Shown here piece after piece: positions 52,446 through 63,771 of a stretch of 64,000 nt of DNA. The notes beneath the pieces were generated by a model. It worked only from the letters and a program-made list of their open reading frames with translations, ran no database searches and was not told the origin of the DNA. The translations under genes and the position numbers were made by a program. The stretch is from Plasmodiophora brassicae (Eukaryota; Endomyxa; Phytomyxea; Plasmodiophorida; Plasmodiophoridae): assembly GCA_039704465.1 (NCBI GenBank), contig JASFAU010000008.1, forward strand, positions 1,054,001-1,118,000, written 5' to 3'. Within the stretch, counting starts at the first letter, position 1. Every line of letters starts with the position of its first letter.

Positions 52446-54148
52446 TCAGCAGAAGACGCTCGGGATGGACGCGGACGACATGGAGGAGTCGGCGGTGGCC
52501 TCCGGCAGCGGGGACGACGACGCTGAGCTGGTCGCGTCGGTGCGCACGCACCCGTCGCCTGCCCAGTAGGCGATGGTGACGATGGCGCCGTTGACCACGG
52601 TGGCAATGACGACGACCATGGGGTAGGCCAGGGCGATGGACCCGACGATGAAGGCCAGGATGGCGGTCTTGACGACGGTGATGACCCAGGCGCCGACCAG
52701 GCCGCCGGGGACGACGAACGGGCGCTCGGCGAGCGGCTCCCGGTACTTGAGGACGATGAAGGCGGCGAACTCGAGCGCCAGCCGGAAGCAGTTCAGCAGG
52801 GCGAGGAACTGGACCAGGACCTGGAAGTCAAAGTAGGCGATGACGGCGGCGACGACGAACTGGACGGACAGCGCGTTCAGCGGCGTGCCGAACCGCGGGC
52901 AGATGCGCCCGAGGAGCTTGGGCAGCGTCCGCGTCTGGATACCGTCGTCCTTGTTCGACGCGCCCATCGCCGACATCATGCGCGAGTTCGCCGCCATGCC
53001 CGCCAGCAGCTGGCCCAGGTTCGCCAGGATCTGTCCCGCGACGACCACTGTCAGTACCCGGCAGACGACGGCAGATCGCACGTGTCACTGACGGCGGCGA
53101 CAATGACCCAGACGACCAGCCATCCGTGCCCGCTGATGTGCTGTGCGGCAACGAGGAACGCGTCATCGCCCCAGGCGCTGGCGTCCGGCAGCAGCGCGTA
53201 CGAGACGACGATCGGGATGACGTTGGCCGCCGTGCCGGCCAGCATGGCCAGCGCGATGCCCAGCGGGTACGTTCGCGTCGGGTTGCGCACCTCGCCGGCA
53301 AAGTTCGACAACGCGTCCCAGCCCGTCGACGACCACAACAGCACGGACGATAGCAGCGACCTGCAAGGTAGGCACGGGCGGTCAGGGGCCGCAACCGGTG
53401 GCGTGCACGTGCCGCGACTGACCATTGCACGTGCTCCGGGATGGCCAGGAAGTCGGCGGCGGGCAGCATGGTGGCGGCGAACGGGATCTCAACGACAAAC
53501 ACGCCGCAGGAGACGACCATGAGGACGAGGGACACGCTGCCGACGACGCTGAGGCCGACAGCGTTGCAGAGCGTGACGACCAGCAGGATGGCGATCTTGG
53601 CGGCGTACGCCTGCGCGTCCGACAGCTGCAGGAACGACAGGTACCCGACGATCAGGTTCGGATACAGGCACAGGTCGACCAGGGCGGACGCCAACGAGTT
53701 ATAGGCGTTGGCAACGCCCGCACAGTTGCCCAGGGCGCGCCAGACCCACACCTAGGCAGGGGAGACCGTCCGTCAGCGAGACGAAACATGTGGCGCACCG
53801 CACACCGGGGACGCACGAGGGATCCGCCGTTAACGCTCATCATGGAGGACAACTCTGCGGTCATGAGCGACTGCGGCACGGCCCACAGGAACGGTAACAG
53901 GATGAGGCCGGCCAGGGTCAGCAGGACGCCGCCCGCTTGGACCGCCTGCACACCGACACACACACGTTCAGGTGGGGGCACATGCCATCCAGTTGCACAT
54001 TACGTACGCTCTCGAGCCCGAACGGGCCGCCGCACGTTAAAAAGAAGGCGACAAAGACGAAATGCGCCAGCGATAGGACGCGCTTGGGCTTGCCGACGTC
54101 GACAGCGGCGCCGGCGTCGTCAACGACGACGACCACGGGCAGCGTCAT
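52446..54148 (-). CDS. APC-superfamily polyamine/amino-acid transporter (PUT/LAT-like), five exons
   Basis: Exons in coding order: 54008-54148, 53817-53945, 53423-53751, 53089-53360, 52446-53047, giving 490 aa with no stop. Introns are 62, 65, 62 and 41 nt; the last is unusually short and one donor is gtgcgt. The start is ATG at 54148 (MTLPVVVVVDDAGAAVDVGK). The first TM carries FVFVAFFLTCGGPFGLES, the unwound-helix substrate motif of the APC fold in its plant/protist PUT form. Other signatures are LPFLWAVPQSLMTAELSSMM then SVNGG, VWVWRALGNCAGV, LLWSSTGWDALSNFAGEVRN then P, SRMMSAMGASN, and PRFGTPLNALSVQF. About 12 TM segments fit. Known relatives (plant PUTs, kinetoplastid POTs) carry polyamines or amino acids by proton symport; the substrate here is unproven. 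The C-terminal 35 residues are Ser/Ala-rich and cytosolic. Confidence 0.9.
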
Positions 54149-54779
54149 GCCTAGGCTGGATACGGATAGGTACGATATACGATGGGTGTACAGTTGCTGC
54201 TGGTGCCGCGCTGTCCGGCGACACGAGACGACGACGACGAGGGTTCCCCGACCGAGGGTGTGCTACGAGCCCGCTACCCGCCAGAGCCGTGCTATCGGAA
54301 GTCGGCGGACATGTGACAACGACCAACACCAGGGTACAGGGACGCGCGTCGTGTGCTGCTGCTGCTGCTGCTGGTGGTCAAGACCAGGTCCGCGTGTGCC
54401 ACAACCTGCCCACTCTGCAAATCCCCGTCCGTCTCCGGTCGTCCGTCCGTCCGTCCGGCCCTCCCAAATTTATCGCTGACTCGGCGCAGTTCGCCCGCGA
54501 GGCCGCGTGGTGCGACGCGTGGCGCACGTGGCGCGCAACTCCGCCACGGACTCCGCAGACCCCCGCCAACCGGTACTTTTAGGGCACGCCCCCCTATACC
54601 CTCCCCATACACACGTCGTCGACGGGCCCGTTCGCGGTGGCCGGGCTTCGATGCGAGGTCGGCGACACGTCGCGGACTGGCCGCTTGCGGGAGTGGTCAT
54701 CAGGCGCCCGGCGTCGTTTTCACCAAAGGCAATGGGGCCTCAAACCGTCGCACAGTTCATGTAAAAGAGTAAACACTGT
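54149..54779. other. Intergenic stretch with microsatellites
   Basis: About 630 bp upstream of the transporter gene and downstream of the JmjC-like gene. It contains a GCT-type trinucleotide run of six units near 54355-54372 and a gtcc/cgtc tetranucleotide run near 54439-54458. No credible coding frame. Confidence 0.55.
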
Positions 54780-56188
54780 TCATTGGCCAGCTGGTAATTG
54801 GGAGCTGGGGCGGAGAAAGTGCAAGCTATCCCGTTTGTTCAGGAGCTCGACGGCGAACCCGAACGTGCTGTCCTCGTTGTTGAGGACGGCATGGCCCCAG
54901 TCGAACGGGATATAGATTGCATCGCCCGGGTTCTGCTCACATCGCAGCGACTCGATACGCGATGTGCCGTTCGCGGCGAATTCGCCGATCGGCGTCCTGC
55001 TGTAGACGGACTGGGGCGGCGGTGTTACGAACCAGGTCTTGCTGCCGTGGGCAAGCAGGTTGACCGCGTCGCTGTGCAGGTGGAATGGCGCCCCGGACCC
55101 CTTGTTGCCCAGGTAGAAATGAACCGCATCGGAACCCAGCGCGGCGGGTGACACAAAGTACGGCGGCAGCGCGTCGCGCGCGAAACGATCTAGAATTTGA
55201 AGCGCGTCCCGACAGATGCCGTCGTCCTTGGCGAATACGTACGAGGCACTGCTGGGCGCCAAACTGGCAACGTATTTCGACAGAGGCATCGACTGGATCG
55301 GCAACCCAAAGTACTGTAGCGCTGGTCAGATAATCGGCCGCGCGCGCTCGCGATATCATGACATCGTACCTGGGCGTACGGCACATCGCCAACGTTGACC
55401 GGAACGTGGCCGTGACGCGTCAAGAAGGTGTCGAGATCCCAGTCCAGCACGTCGGAACGCTCGTAGGCGCCCAGCAGGCCACGAATCGCGACGGGCTCGC
55501 CTTCGTGCGCCAGCCTCCGTATCTCGGCCCAGGATCGATCGAGATCGGCACGTCCGAGCCCAGCAAGGTTCACCTCGGGTAGCTGGCAGGTGGAGCCGCG
55601 CTCCTCGGCGGCGCGCCTCGCATTGCGAACAAAGTTCGTGAACGACAGGTTCCTGTACTGTCGCCCGGCCCTGTCTATCGCGTCCGGGTCGGCGCCCAAC
55701 GCCATCAGGTACGCTATCGACGAGCGGTCATCGCGCATGGCCGCCATATGCAACGGGGTCAGGCCGTGATCGGGATCGGCACCCTGCAGGTCGCACGCGC
55801 CAGCGGTCGGGCACATGTCTCGCAGGCGCATGTGCCGACCCGCGTTCAAATGTGCTCGAAGCAGGGCGACCGGGACGGTATCATCCTGGACGTGCAGGTT
55901 CGGCGGCAGCCCGTCGAACGACTTGGACAGGACACGTTTCGCCAGGAGCGATTCCTGTGAGATCGGCAGCGACGTTGTCCCTACCGCCGATTGTCATCAC
56001 TTGCCCCGAACAGCGAGCAATCCAGGCCGACCTGCGGACCAGTCGTGATCCGCCCAGATGCGCATGGCGTCGATCGAGGAACGGGCCGGGGACGCAGGAC
56101 CGCTTGTGGTGACCAAGATCGGGGCCCAGCGGCACAACAGGGCGACGGTCACCACCCCAATGCCAACCAGCGCCGACGTCGACGACAT
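54780..56188 (-). CDS. Ankyrin-repeat plus JmjC/cupin-8-like protein with N-terminal signal anchor
   Basis: Exons 56012-56188, 55370-55954 and 54780-55313, with 57-nt (donor gttcgg) and 56-nt (donor gtacga) introns, give 431 aa. The start MSSTSALVGIGVVTVALLCR is a strongly hydrophobic segment, so the protein is probably anchored in or secreted into the ER/endomembrane system. Ankyrin-type helices follow (GADPDHGLTPLHMAAMRDDR and YLMALGADPDAIDRAG). The second half looks like a JmjC/cupin-8 fold: EPVAIRGLL, then FHLHSDAVNLLAHGSKTWFV with an H-x-D motif and TPP, and PGDAIYIPFDWGHAVLNNED with the distal His. These would bind Fe(II) and 2-oxoglutarate in protein hydroxylases or demethylases. The H-S-D and distal His are present, so activity is plausible. 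The target is unknown. Confidence 0.8.
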
Positions 56189-56758
56189 CACGTACCCGGG
56201 CTGGTCGGTTGCTGGCTGTGTGGCCAGACAGATTGTCCGCACCTCTCGGGGCACAGTGACGGGTGACGTCTGCAGCCCCCCGGACACGTACCGACCGACC
56301 CGATTCCAGAGACCGGGACAGAAGACGGTCGACGTCGACGGCCCCCCTCCGACTGGGCAAAAACACGCAGATCTGTCTGTGGACATGATGCGATCCGCGC
56401 GGTCACACCAGATAGTCGACATTCTCAACCATGATCTGCCGTATATTCATACAGTTACGCCGGGAACATTTGATGGCATCTGTGCTGCCGGATATCGCGG
56501 TGTCATTCCAGTCGTTGACCCGATTCACTGGAAGACGAAGGGGTGCGAGGCGCGCATAGCCGCTGTTTAGTCGTGCCATCGATACGGCTCGGAATTCGGG
56601 CCCTGAAACCGGTTGGTGCCCCGGTGCCCCCCTTTTTCCAGCGTTGCGCGAAGGTGCGCCGACAGCGCGGTGCCCAATGCGGACGGCACCCGTTCACCAG
56701 TTGATTATTGAGGCTGCACTTGCCCAGCGGAGGATTCCTGTTGGCACACTAAGGTCGT
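56189..56758. other. Divergent intergenic region with possible LRR-exon relic
   Basis: The JmjC-like gene starts leftwards and LRR gene 1 rightwards. At about 56450-56485, acag is followed by VTPGTFDGIC in translation, which resembles the second half of an LRR exon of the neighbouring array. The first half is not recognisable, so it is at most a relic. Confidence 0.4.
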
Positions 56759-58343
56759 ATGGCGTGGATGTCGCTGTCTCGTCTCCCCAACATGTTGCCC
56801 TGCCTGCTGTGGGCGTCGCTGGTGTTCGGGATCAGTACTGTGCGTGCCGCCGATGAATCCGCGGTCGCAGTTGGATACTTGGATATCATGTATGTCGAGC
56901 TGTCCTGCAAATACCAGTTGGCGTAAATGTACTGATCATCTTCCCGCATACAGAGACATGAGTGGAGGCAACATTTCGGCGATTTCTAGACGAATGCTCG
57001 TCGGGTTCATGAACGCGATCAAAATGTGAGCGGCCTACCATGTACGCCAGCCGCAACTCACCATTTGATGTGATGCAGTGATTTAAGTAACAACCAGATC
57101 GCGTTCATTGAAACAGGCGCTTTCGATGGCCTGCCCCTTCTTCATCATCTGTGCGCATCACCCCCATTTAATGCTAACGCCGAGTTGAAGATTGCGTCAC
57201 AGATGGCTGCCTTTCAATCATATCCACGTGATCGAGAAGGGCGTCTTCGACGGGAAGCCTACCCTCACTGCCCTGTGCGCACCGTTCTGAAATACGGCGC
57301 GATTACTGATCTCTTGCTTATAGAGAGCTGGGTCACAACGATATCACCTTGATTGAACGTGGAGCCTTCGATGGGCTGCCGTACATGGACTATCTGTGCG
57401 TATGAAGTTGGGATGTTCCGCACGAATGATGCGCTAATTTTTGGGTTTGCAGCTGCCTTACTGACAACCGTATCCAGACAATCCCAAAGAACTTGTTTCG
57501 TGATCTAACATCGCTGTCCCATTTGTAAGTATTACGTACGTGGTCATAACCTCTTTGCAGCGGGCGACCATATGAGTTTGGAGCAGGTTTCTGGGAGATA
57601 ATCAGATCCGTTCGATCGAAAACGATGCGTTCGAAGGGTTATCGGCTCTCGAAGTTCTGTATGTACCATAACCCGGCGGTCCGGAGTTGCCCGCTAGCTC
57701 AAACCTGTACATAGACGATTGGACAGCAATCAGCTTCAGACGGTTGTCGTGGGTATGTTCAACGGGATGCCTTCGCTGTCCGACCTGTATGAGTCGTTCC
57801 CAGAGCAGACCCGGATCGAGCCAGTCAACTGATTCTTGCCTATAGATCGTTGGGCCGCAATAGGATCGCGTCTGTTGAGGACGGTGCATTCGCGCAGCTG
57901 TTGTCGCTGAAAACATTGTACTATATGCGTGTCGCAGCTGTTGGCGCCAATACTGAAGCCGCGCCTCATGCACAGCGATTTGCACGGCAACCAGATTCGG
58001 ACAATCACGAGAGGCACGTTCGACGGCCTGGAGTCGTTGACATGCCTGTACGTACCGCAGTCCGATGCATCATTTCAAAACTGACTCCCACACAGATGGT
58101 TGCCCGGTAATCGTATCGCCACCATTGATGAGGACGCGTTTGCCGGTCTGCCGTCCCTGATCGAACTGTATAGGTCACAGCTGCTGATCTTGTCGTCGTG
58201 TCCTTTGACGATGTGTATGTGTCTGCAGGAATCTCGCAGACAATCCGATCTGTCATTCGATCGCTGTGGCGCTGTCAGGCGACACATTGCATGAGCTCAC
58301 TCGTACCTGGGGCATGTCGCCCGGTGTCCATATTGCATGCTGA
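56759..58343 (+). CDS. Secreted leucine-rich-repeat protein 1 (12 exons)
   Basis: Exons: 56759-56889, 56954-57025, 57079-57150, 57203-57274, 57324-57395, 57453-57524, 57587-57658, 57715-57786, 57846-57917, 57976-58047, 58096-58167, 58229-58343. This makes 321 aa with no stop. A signal peptide (MLPCLLWASLVFGISTVRA, after an N-terminal MAWMSLSRLPN) is followed by a short linker. Each of exons 2-11 is exactly 72 nt, bounded by phase-2 introns of 48-64 nt, and encodes one 24-residue LRR such as LDLHGNQIRTITRGTFDGLE then SLTC, or LFLGDNQIRSIENDAFEGLS. The last exon gives a cap starting LNLADNPICHSIAVALSG. No transmembrane segment or GPI signal is evident, so it is probably secreted. LRRs usually bind proteins; the partner is unknown. 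It is first of a tandem array of four. Confidence 0.88.
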
Positions 58344-59010
58344 TCCACGCTGTCCTGAATCGCGTGGCGTCTCGTCGGTCCTTTGAAATTAAACTGGCAT
58401 GGTTTCTGTATTAACAAATTCGCGTCGGATGGAGGCCTTACGAATCCGTCATCTGTTTCTTGCATCATTAAACACTGACGGTCCGACGCGCGCCGCCCAC
58501 CACTGATGATGCTGCAATGAGCTGAAGACTTCCGCGCAGATCATGAGAGCAAACAGAGCGACCTCATCGAGGACGGAACCTTCGCCTGGCTGTCGTCTCC
58601 TGTGAGGATTGTCTGATCTGATGCCACACCATGGCGCTCGATCTGGACAGCCCGCCTAGCTGTGGGGCCTCCGATCGGATCGGCTAGCCCGGCCCGGGCT
58701 GCCGATCCCCGATAGACTGACCATCCCGGCAGGTTCTATTTCAAGGTCCCACCCGCGGCCACCAGTTTTAGCGCCCGCACTTGTCCTGACCGGTCAACGA
58801 ACAGGCTCGCGTTGTTGGCCACCCCCTTTTTCGTCAGGTCAAGGTCATGGCCCAGTGCGTAGAAGTCGTCTGGTTGCGGCAACGCGATGCCAACGATTTC
58901 ATTTCCAATTCATTGTTGATATTAACGAGCTGAGAATGTCCCCAAGTCGTCCAACGCGCATGTCCACGCCGTCTGCCGGCCTCACAACCAGGGTTGACGT
59001 GCCGGGTCGG
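58344..59010. pseudogene. Intergenic stretch with a decayed LRR exon
   Basis: At about 58515-58610 an acceptor-like cgcgcag is followed by a degenerate LRR exon: after a frame slip it reads LIEDGTFAWLSSP, matching the conserved IxxGxFxGLxS half of the array's repeats, then ends at a cctgtgag donor-like site. This suggests a lost exon or gene between LRR genes 1 and 2. The rest (58620-59010) shows no feature other than the upstream region of gene 2. Confidence 0.5.
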
Positions 59011-60870
59011 ATGCCGATGCTGCTGCCCGTCCTGCTCTGTCTTTTGTGGGCGTCTGCACCCATCTTCGGTGCCGTTCGCTTCACGGATGCCCGGATCGAC
59101 GCCGTCATCAGCAACGAATTCGATTTTGACCAGCGTGGTGAATTCGAAACTGACGACACCGGAACACGGTACACTCTTGTAGCGTTATTGTAGTCGTTCA
59201 TCCTAAATGTTTCTGCTCAGAAACCTGGCGGGAAACAAGATACAATCTATCACTAGCCGGATGCTCATGCCGTTTCGAATTAAGAAGCCGACGACCCTGT
59301 CTGTGTGATGTACCCCTGTAATCAAACGCGATCAACTGACACGTTTGTATAGGCAATTTCACTACAACGAGATCGCGTCGATAGAGAAGGGCGTGTTCCA
59401 GCGCTTGAAGTGGTTACAGACGTTGTACGTATCAGTTCATTCCGAGCAGAAAGACGTGACCGGCTGAGCTCTGGATATCAGATGGCTGTGCCACAATCGC
59501 TTCGGCTCTATCGAAAAGGGTTTCGTCGACGGGATGCCTTCACTCACGACACTGTAAGTATAGCACTGTTGGGCGTTCCATACCGACACTCAACACGTAA
59601 CTATCTGTACAGGCGGCTGGATCACAATCAAATAACGCGTATCGAAAATGGCGCGTTCAATCGGATGCCGTCGCTAGCAACACTGTAGTTTATCATTGCT
59701 GGATATGCTGACTCTACGACACCATCTGATTTGTGGGCACAGTGCTTTGGACCACAACAAGCTGCGAAGAATTCCAGAGCACCTGTTCCATGAGTTGCCG
59801 GCCCTGACACATCTGTATGTATATACCTGTTTGTTCAACGGGCACGGGTTACTGATTTCTAGACAGCCGTCTGTCGCATAACGAGATCCAGTGGATCGAG
59901 CTGGGTGCTTTCGAGGGTTTGTCGAAGCTGGAGAAGATGTTTGTATCCACACGTTAACGACCTGCAGGTGCAGTAATCTAATCTACTCGCAGGGGTTTGT
60001 CGTACAATCAGATCGAAGCTATCAAGGAAGGCGTGTTTTCCGGGATGCTGGCCCTGGTTGAACTGTGCGTTACTCCAAGATCAGTTTCGGTGTTCGTGTG
60101 CTCAGGTGGACTCTGTGCAGTGATTTGCTGGGCAACCAGATCAAGTCGATCAGCCCTGGCACGTTCCGTGGACTTTCATCACTGACGAAATTGTATGTAA
60201 AGCGGTCTGAAGCGTAACGGCGCAGGATCAGCTAACAGGTACACAGGTATTTGGATCACAACAGGATCGAATTGGTTGTTCCGGGCGCATTCGACGGGCT
60301 CCCCGAACTGGACACGCTGTAAGCATCGTTGTCAATGTGTAAGCCTTCTGCACGACTAATTATACAGATACCTGAACGACAACGAGCTCAAAACTATTGA
60401 GCGGGACACGTTCAAAGAGCTTCCGCGGCTGACCAAACTGTACGCCGTTGGGACAGAATTGCCGGTCGTGCGCCATCTGAGACGTTTGTTTGCCTAGCTG
60501 TTTGAGCAACAACAAGGAGTTCGAGTCGATTGAGCCAGGTGCATTCAGCGGTTTGACGTCACTGAAAGAACTGTACGTGCCATTGTAAGACGTGTCAAGT
60601 CAGTGGCATTTGCCTGACGTGTGCACAGTGACTTGTCCCATAACAAGCTCAAAATCGAATCGATTGAACCTGGTGTATTCGATAACCTCCCAGCGCTAAC
60701 CACTCTGTAACGATGACTGGTGATTCCCAGGTGGAGAAATGTTTTACACGTGAGTCTACAGGGTGCTCACAGGAAACCCCGTCTGTCAACGTTCGCTTCT
60801 GGAAATTGTGGTACACCCCGTTAAGGCCAAATGGGGTATCCCACGTCGTGTTTCCGTTCAATGCTGGTGA
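59011..60870 (+). CDS. Secreted leucine-rich-repeat protein 2 (14 exons)
   Basis: Exons: 59011-59168, 59221-59298, 59353-59424, 59482-59553, 59613-59684, 59743-59814, 59867-59938, 59993-60064, 60121-60192, 60247-60318, 60368-60439, 60498-60572, 60629-60706, 60762-60870; 381 aa, no stop. The signal peptide is MPMLLPVLLCLLWASAPIFG. A 30-residue acidic linker precedes twelve LRRs. Nine exons are 72 nt; exons 2, 12 and 13 are 78, 75 and 78 nt, that is one or two extra codons with phase kept. Repeats include LRLDHNQITRIENGAFNRMP and LDLLGNQIKSISPGTFRGLS. The cap exon starts LVLTGNPVCQRSLLEIV and ends WGIPRRVSVQCW, alignable with the WGMSPGVHIAC end of gene 1. In-frame ATGs also lie upstream (about 58.93 kb), but the ATG at 59011 places the hydrophobic core best. 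Exon 2 has a weak gtctgt donor. Confidence 0.87.
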
Positions 60871-61263
60871 CGGGAGGAGGCGTACATGCATGCCAACTGG
60901 TGTCCATCATCTGTCAATGTCAGATTACACCATGTTGAAGCAAATCGTGGAATTTCGCTTGCTCCCTCCATTAGATTTGCGAGTTCGTGAAAGAAGCGGT
61001 ACATTCGGAAGCACGAGGGTGGATTGGTGTTGACAGTACCGCTGCTTGGAAATGCAGCCCCACAACGTCATGCCGTGGCGTGTATTTCAGCCTCCGGGCC
61101 TCCGATTGACTAAACTTAGCCCCACACAGTGGACCGATGTCCGCGAGTTGATTTGCATGGTCCATCGATGTGTACACGTTGCGTGATCCGGTCCATTGCA
61201 CCACTCCACGTTCACACAATGCTCCTTGGCACCCAGAGTTCACAGGATCGAACGACATGTCGC
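60871..61263. other. Intergenic stretch before LRR gene 3
   Basis: About 390 bp between the cap exon of gene 2 and the signal peptide of gene 3. No LRR relic or other feature was recognised; it presumably contains the promoter of gene 3. Confidence 0.5.
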
Positions 61264-63478
61264 ATGCCGCTTCTGCTGCTCATCGTATTCTCCCTGTTGA
61301 TGTCCTCGGCGTCCACTACTGCTGGCAACAATACGATCCGTCTGCAACTGGCCGGCGGAGCCATAGTACACTTGGAGAGGTCGCTTGCGACGACGTATTC
61401 CATGGTTCTACGTATCGCCGTTGAAGATATCGGTAACATTGATAAGGCAATTCCGATTCCACTTATCGACAGCAACCGATTTCGTCTGGTCAGTACAGCA
61501 GGTCACATGTGATGCGAACCAATTAATGCAGAATAAGGAGCGTGTTGCAGGTGAGTAAATATTTGGAGCACCGCGTCGTACCTGTCGATCTTCAGACGCT
61601 GGTCGACATGTTGAATATTGCGGATTACCTGGACATTGGGGCTATGATGGATCACTTAGTGGATATCATTGCCAAAGTTGTCGTCAATGACTTCGACCGT
61701 TTCCCGACGCGGTCCGTTTCAAGTGTCCTTGAACGTTTGACCAGCCTTACCGCAAGGTGCCGTTATGCCTTGTGCTGGCGGCCAGCAGTTGATGGTGCTG
61801 TGCTGCAGGGGCACCGGTGGAACTCATGTATCAGATGGAGTGATCGCAGCTCTGACTCGCCGACTTGCCATGCTATACTTTCAAAATCAGTGCAGCGCTC
61901 GCCGACTCATGACCCATGAATGCTTATGCAAAGGGATTTGGGGTCACCTGTCAGCAGACTGGTTTACACATATCTTTTCGACGACATCTCTGCAAGTCCT
62001 GTACGATATTACATTGAAACTTCTTGGGGTCCACTTAGCGTATTCCATTCAGGAATCTTGACCACAATAGCGTCGAAGCTATTACAGGAGGAGCGTTCAG
62101 CCGGTTTAACAACCTAACGCATATGTCGGTCTCACCACATTGAAGTTCTACACGGCCAATCGAGCGCCATTAACCGGATCGTACACAGATCGCTGGGATA
62201 TAATCAAATCCACTTGATTGAGATGGATGCGTTCGATGGGCTATCGTCGCTGCAACACCTGTATGCAAGTTCTGTCGCCAATCGTAATATCCGTTTTGAT
62301 CTCTGACATTCGGGACCAGCGTCTTGTTCAGAAATCAGTTGTCGTTGATCAGGGCGGGCACGTTTGATGTGTTAACTTCCCTCGTCAATCTGTATGTACG
62401 GATGTATTCAACTCGCCAATCCAACAAGCGAAAACGTCTGCACAGGGATTTGAACAGGAACCAAATTCAGTCGATCGAGAGGGGTGCATTCAGTGACCTA
62501 TCGTCGTTAACGACACTGTATGGTCCGCCATCAGACGCCACTAATATTATCAAAATATTTGTTTGGAGAGCTGACCTTTTCACCAGCCATCTAGGAGGGA
62601 ACAAGCTCCGTTCTGTTACCAAGGGCGTGTTATCAGGTCTATCGTCACTTACCGAGCTGTAAGAATCACCTCCATTTGACAACCGAACCAATTCGTTGAA
62701 ATGTCATACACAGGTGGCTGTACAGCAACCAGATCCAGTCCATCGACGAAGGCGCGTTTGCTGGTCTCCGGTCGTTATCCAAACTGTACGAATAGCCGCG
62801 TATACGTACCACATCGACCACCTGCGGTAACCTGAAAACCGAGCAGGCTTTTGTTAAGCAACCAGATCCAAGCGATCAGGAAAGGCATGTTTGACGGGCT
62901 CCCGTTGCTGGAAACGCTGTCAGTCCGATGTTACAGCCCAATAGTATTATCTAACGAAATGCGTCCAGGTGTCTATATCGGAATCAGATCCGAACGATTG
63001 AGAAAGGAGCATTTGTTGGTCTGTCCCAAATGACCCGTCTGTAAGTGTTTCTGTCAGAAACCCATCGCGTTCGCCGTTTCTCTGAGTTGTGCATAGCGGT
63101 CTGTCGTTCAACCAGATTGAAACGATCGAGCGAGGCGTATTTGATGGTCTACCGTCGCTGACCACACTGTATCCGTCTTTGTTGCACCTACCGTCATCCA
63201 TTAGGTTCTGACTTCTGCACAGTCAACTGGCGAACAACTCGATCGTGGCGTTTGAACTAGGCGCGTTCGATGACCTGCCGTCTCTGGCCACACTGTATGC
63301 GGACCGTCGATCCGTTATCCAGCAATATTATTTGACTCACCGGTTCAGGGTCCTCAAAGGCAACCCCATTTGTCGCCGCTCGTTAACTGGGGCGAAACGG
63401 GCAATATCCATCATGTTGGGGACGTTTCAGAGAGACCTGTTTGCGGGAATTCCATCTCATGTTACTGTCCGATGCTGA
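61264..63478 (+). CDS. Secreted protein with SKP1-like domain fused to ten LRRs (14 exons)
   Basis: Exons: 61264-61488, 61551-61756, 61809-62000, 62053-62124, 62189-62260, 62320-62391, 62446-62517, 62587-62658, 62714-62785, 62847-62918, 62969-63040, 63097-63168, 63223-63294, 63349-63478; 490 aa, no stop. Residues 1-21 are a signal peptide (MPLLLLIVFSLLMSSASTTA). Residues 22-78 read NTIRLQLAGGAIVHLERSLA ... KAIPIPLIDSNRFRLVSKYL, resembling the SKP1/BTB-POZ fold (compare IKLQSSDG and PVPLPNV of SKP1). LQTLVDMLNIADYLDIGAMM then DHLVDIIAKVV corresponds to the SKP1 LILAANYLDIKGLLD signature that contacts the F-box. A 64-residue linker with several Cys precedes ten 72-nt LRR exons (for example LWLYSNQIQSIDEGAFAGLR) and a cap with LVLKGNPICRRS. 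The acidic CUL1-contact loop of SKP1 is shortened. It is the only array member with this domain. The SKP1 reading is by eye. Confidence 0.82.
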
Positions 63479-63771
63479 TGATGCGCCGGGCCGGGTGGCG
63501 CCGCACCTGTCCTCGGTAAATACACATGTTAACGGTCAATTTTGGCGCACGTCGCTCCTGGAGACTTCCGATCCGACACCACGGAACGCTGTCACGCAAA
63601 GTGTGCTGACGCCTGACCGCACGGAGATGACAACTGACAGCGCAGCGGGCGCAACTTGCCGAGCGCGCATCTATTGCGGCGACTGCCATCCGCTGCTGCA
63701 AACCCTTCCAAGGATCAAGACCTCCCGCTATTGCTCCTGTTCATCACCATTCCGGGAGGCTGGGAGTGGTG
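63479..63771. other. Intergenic stretch before LRR gene 4
   Basis: 293 bp with no recognised feature; separates the cap of gene 3 from the signal peptide of gene 4. Confidence 0.4.
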
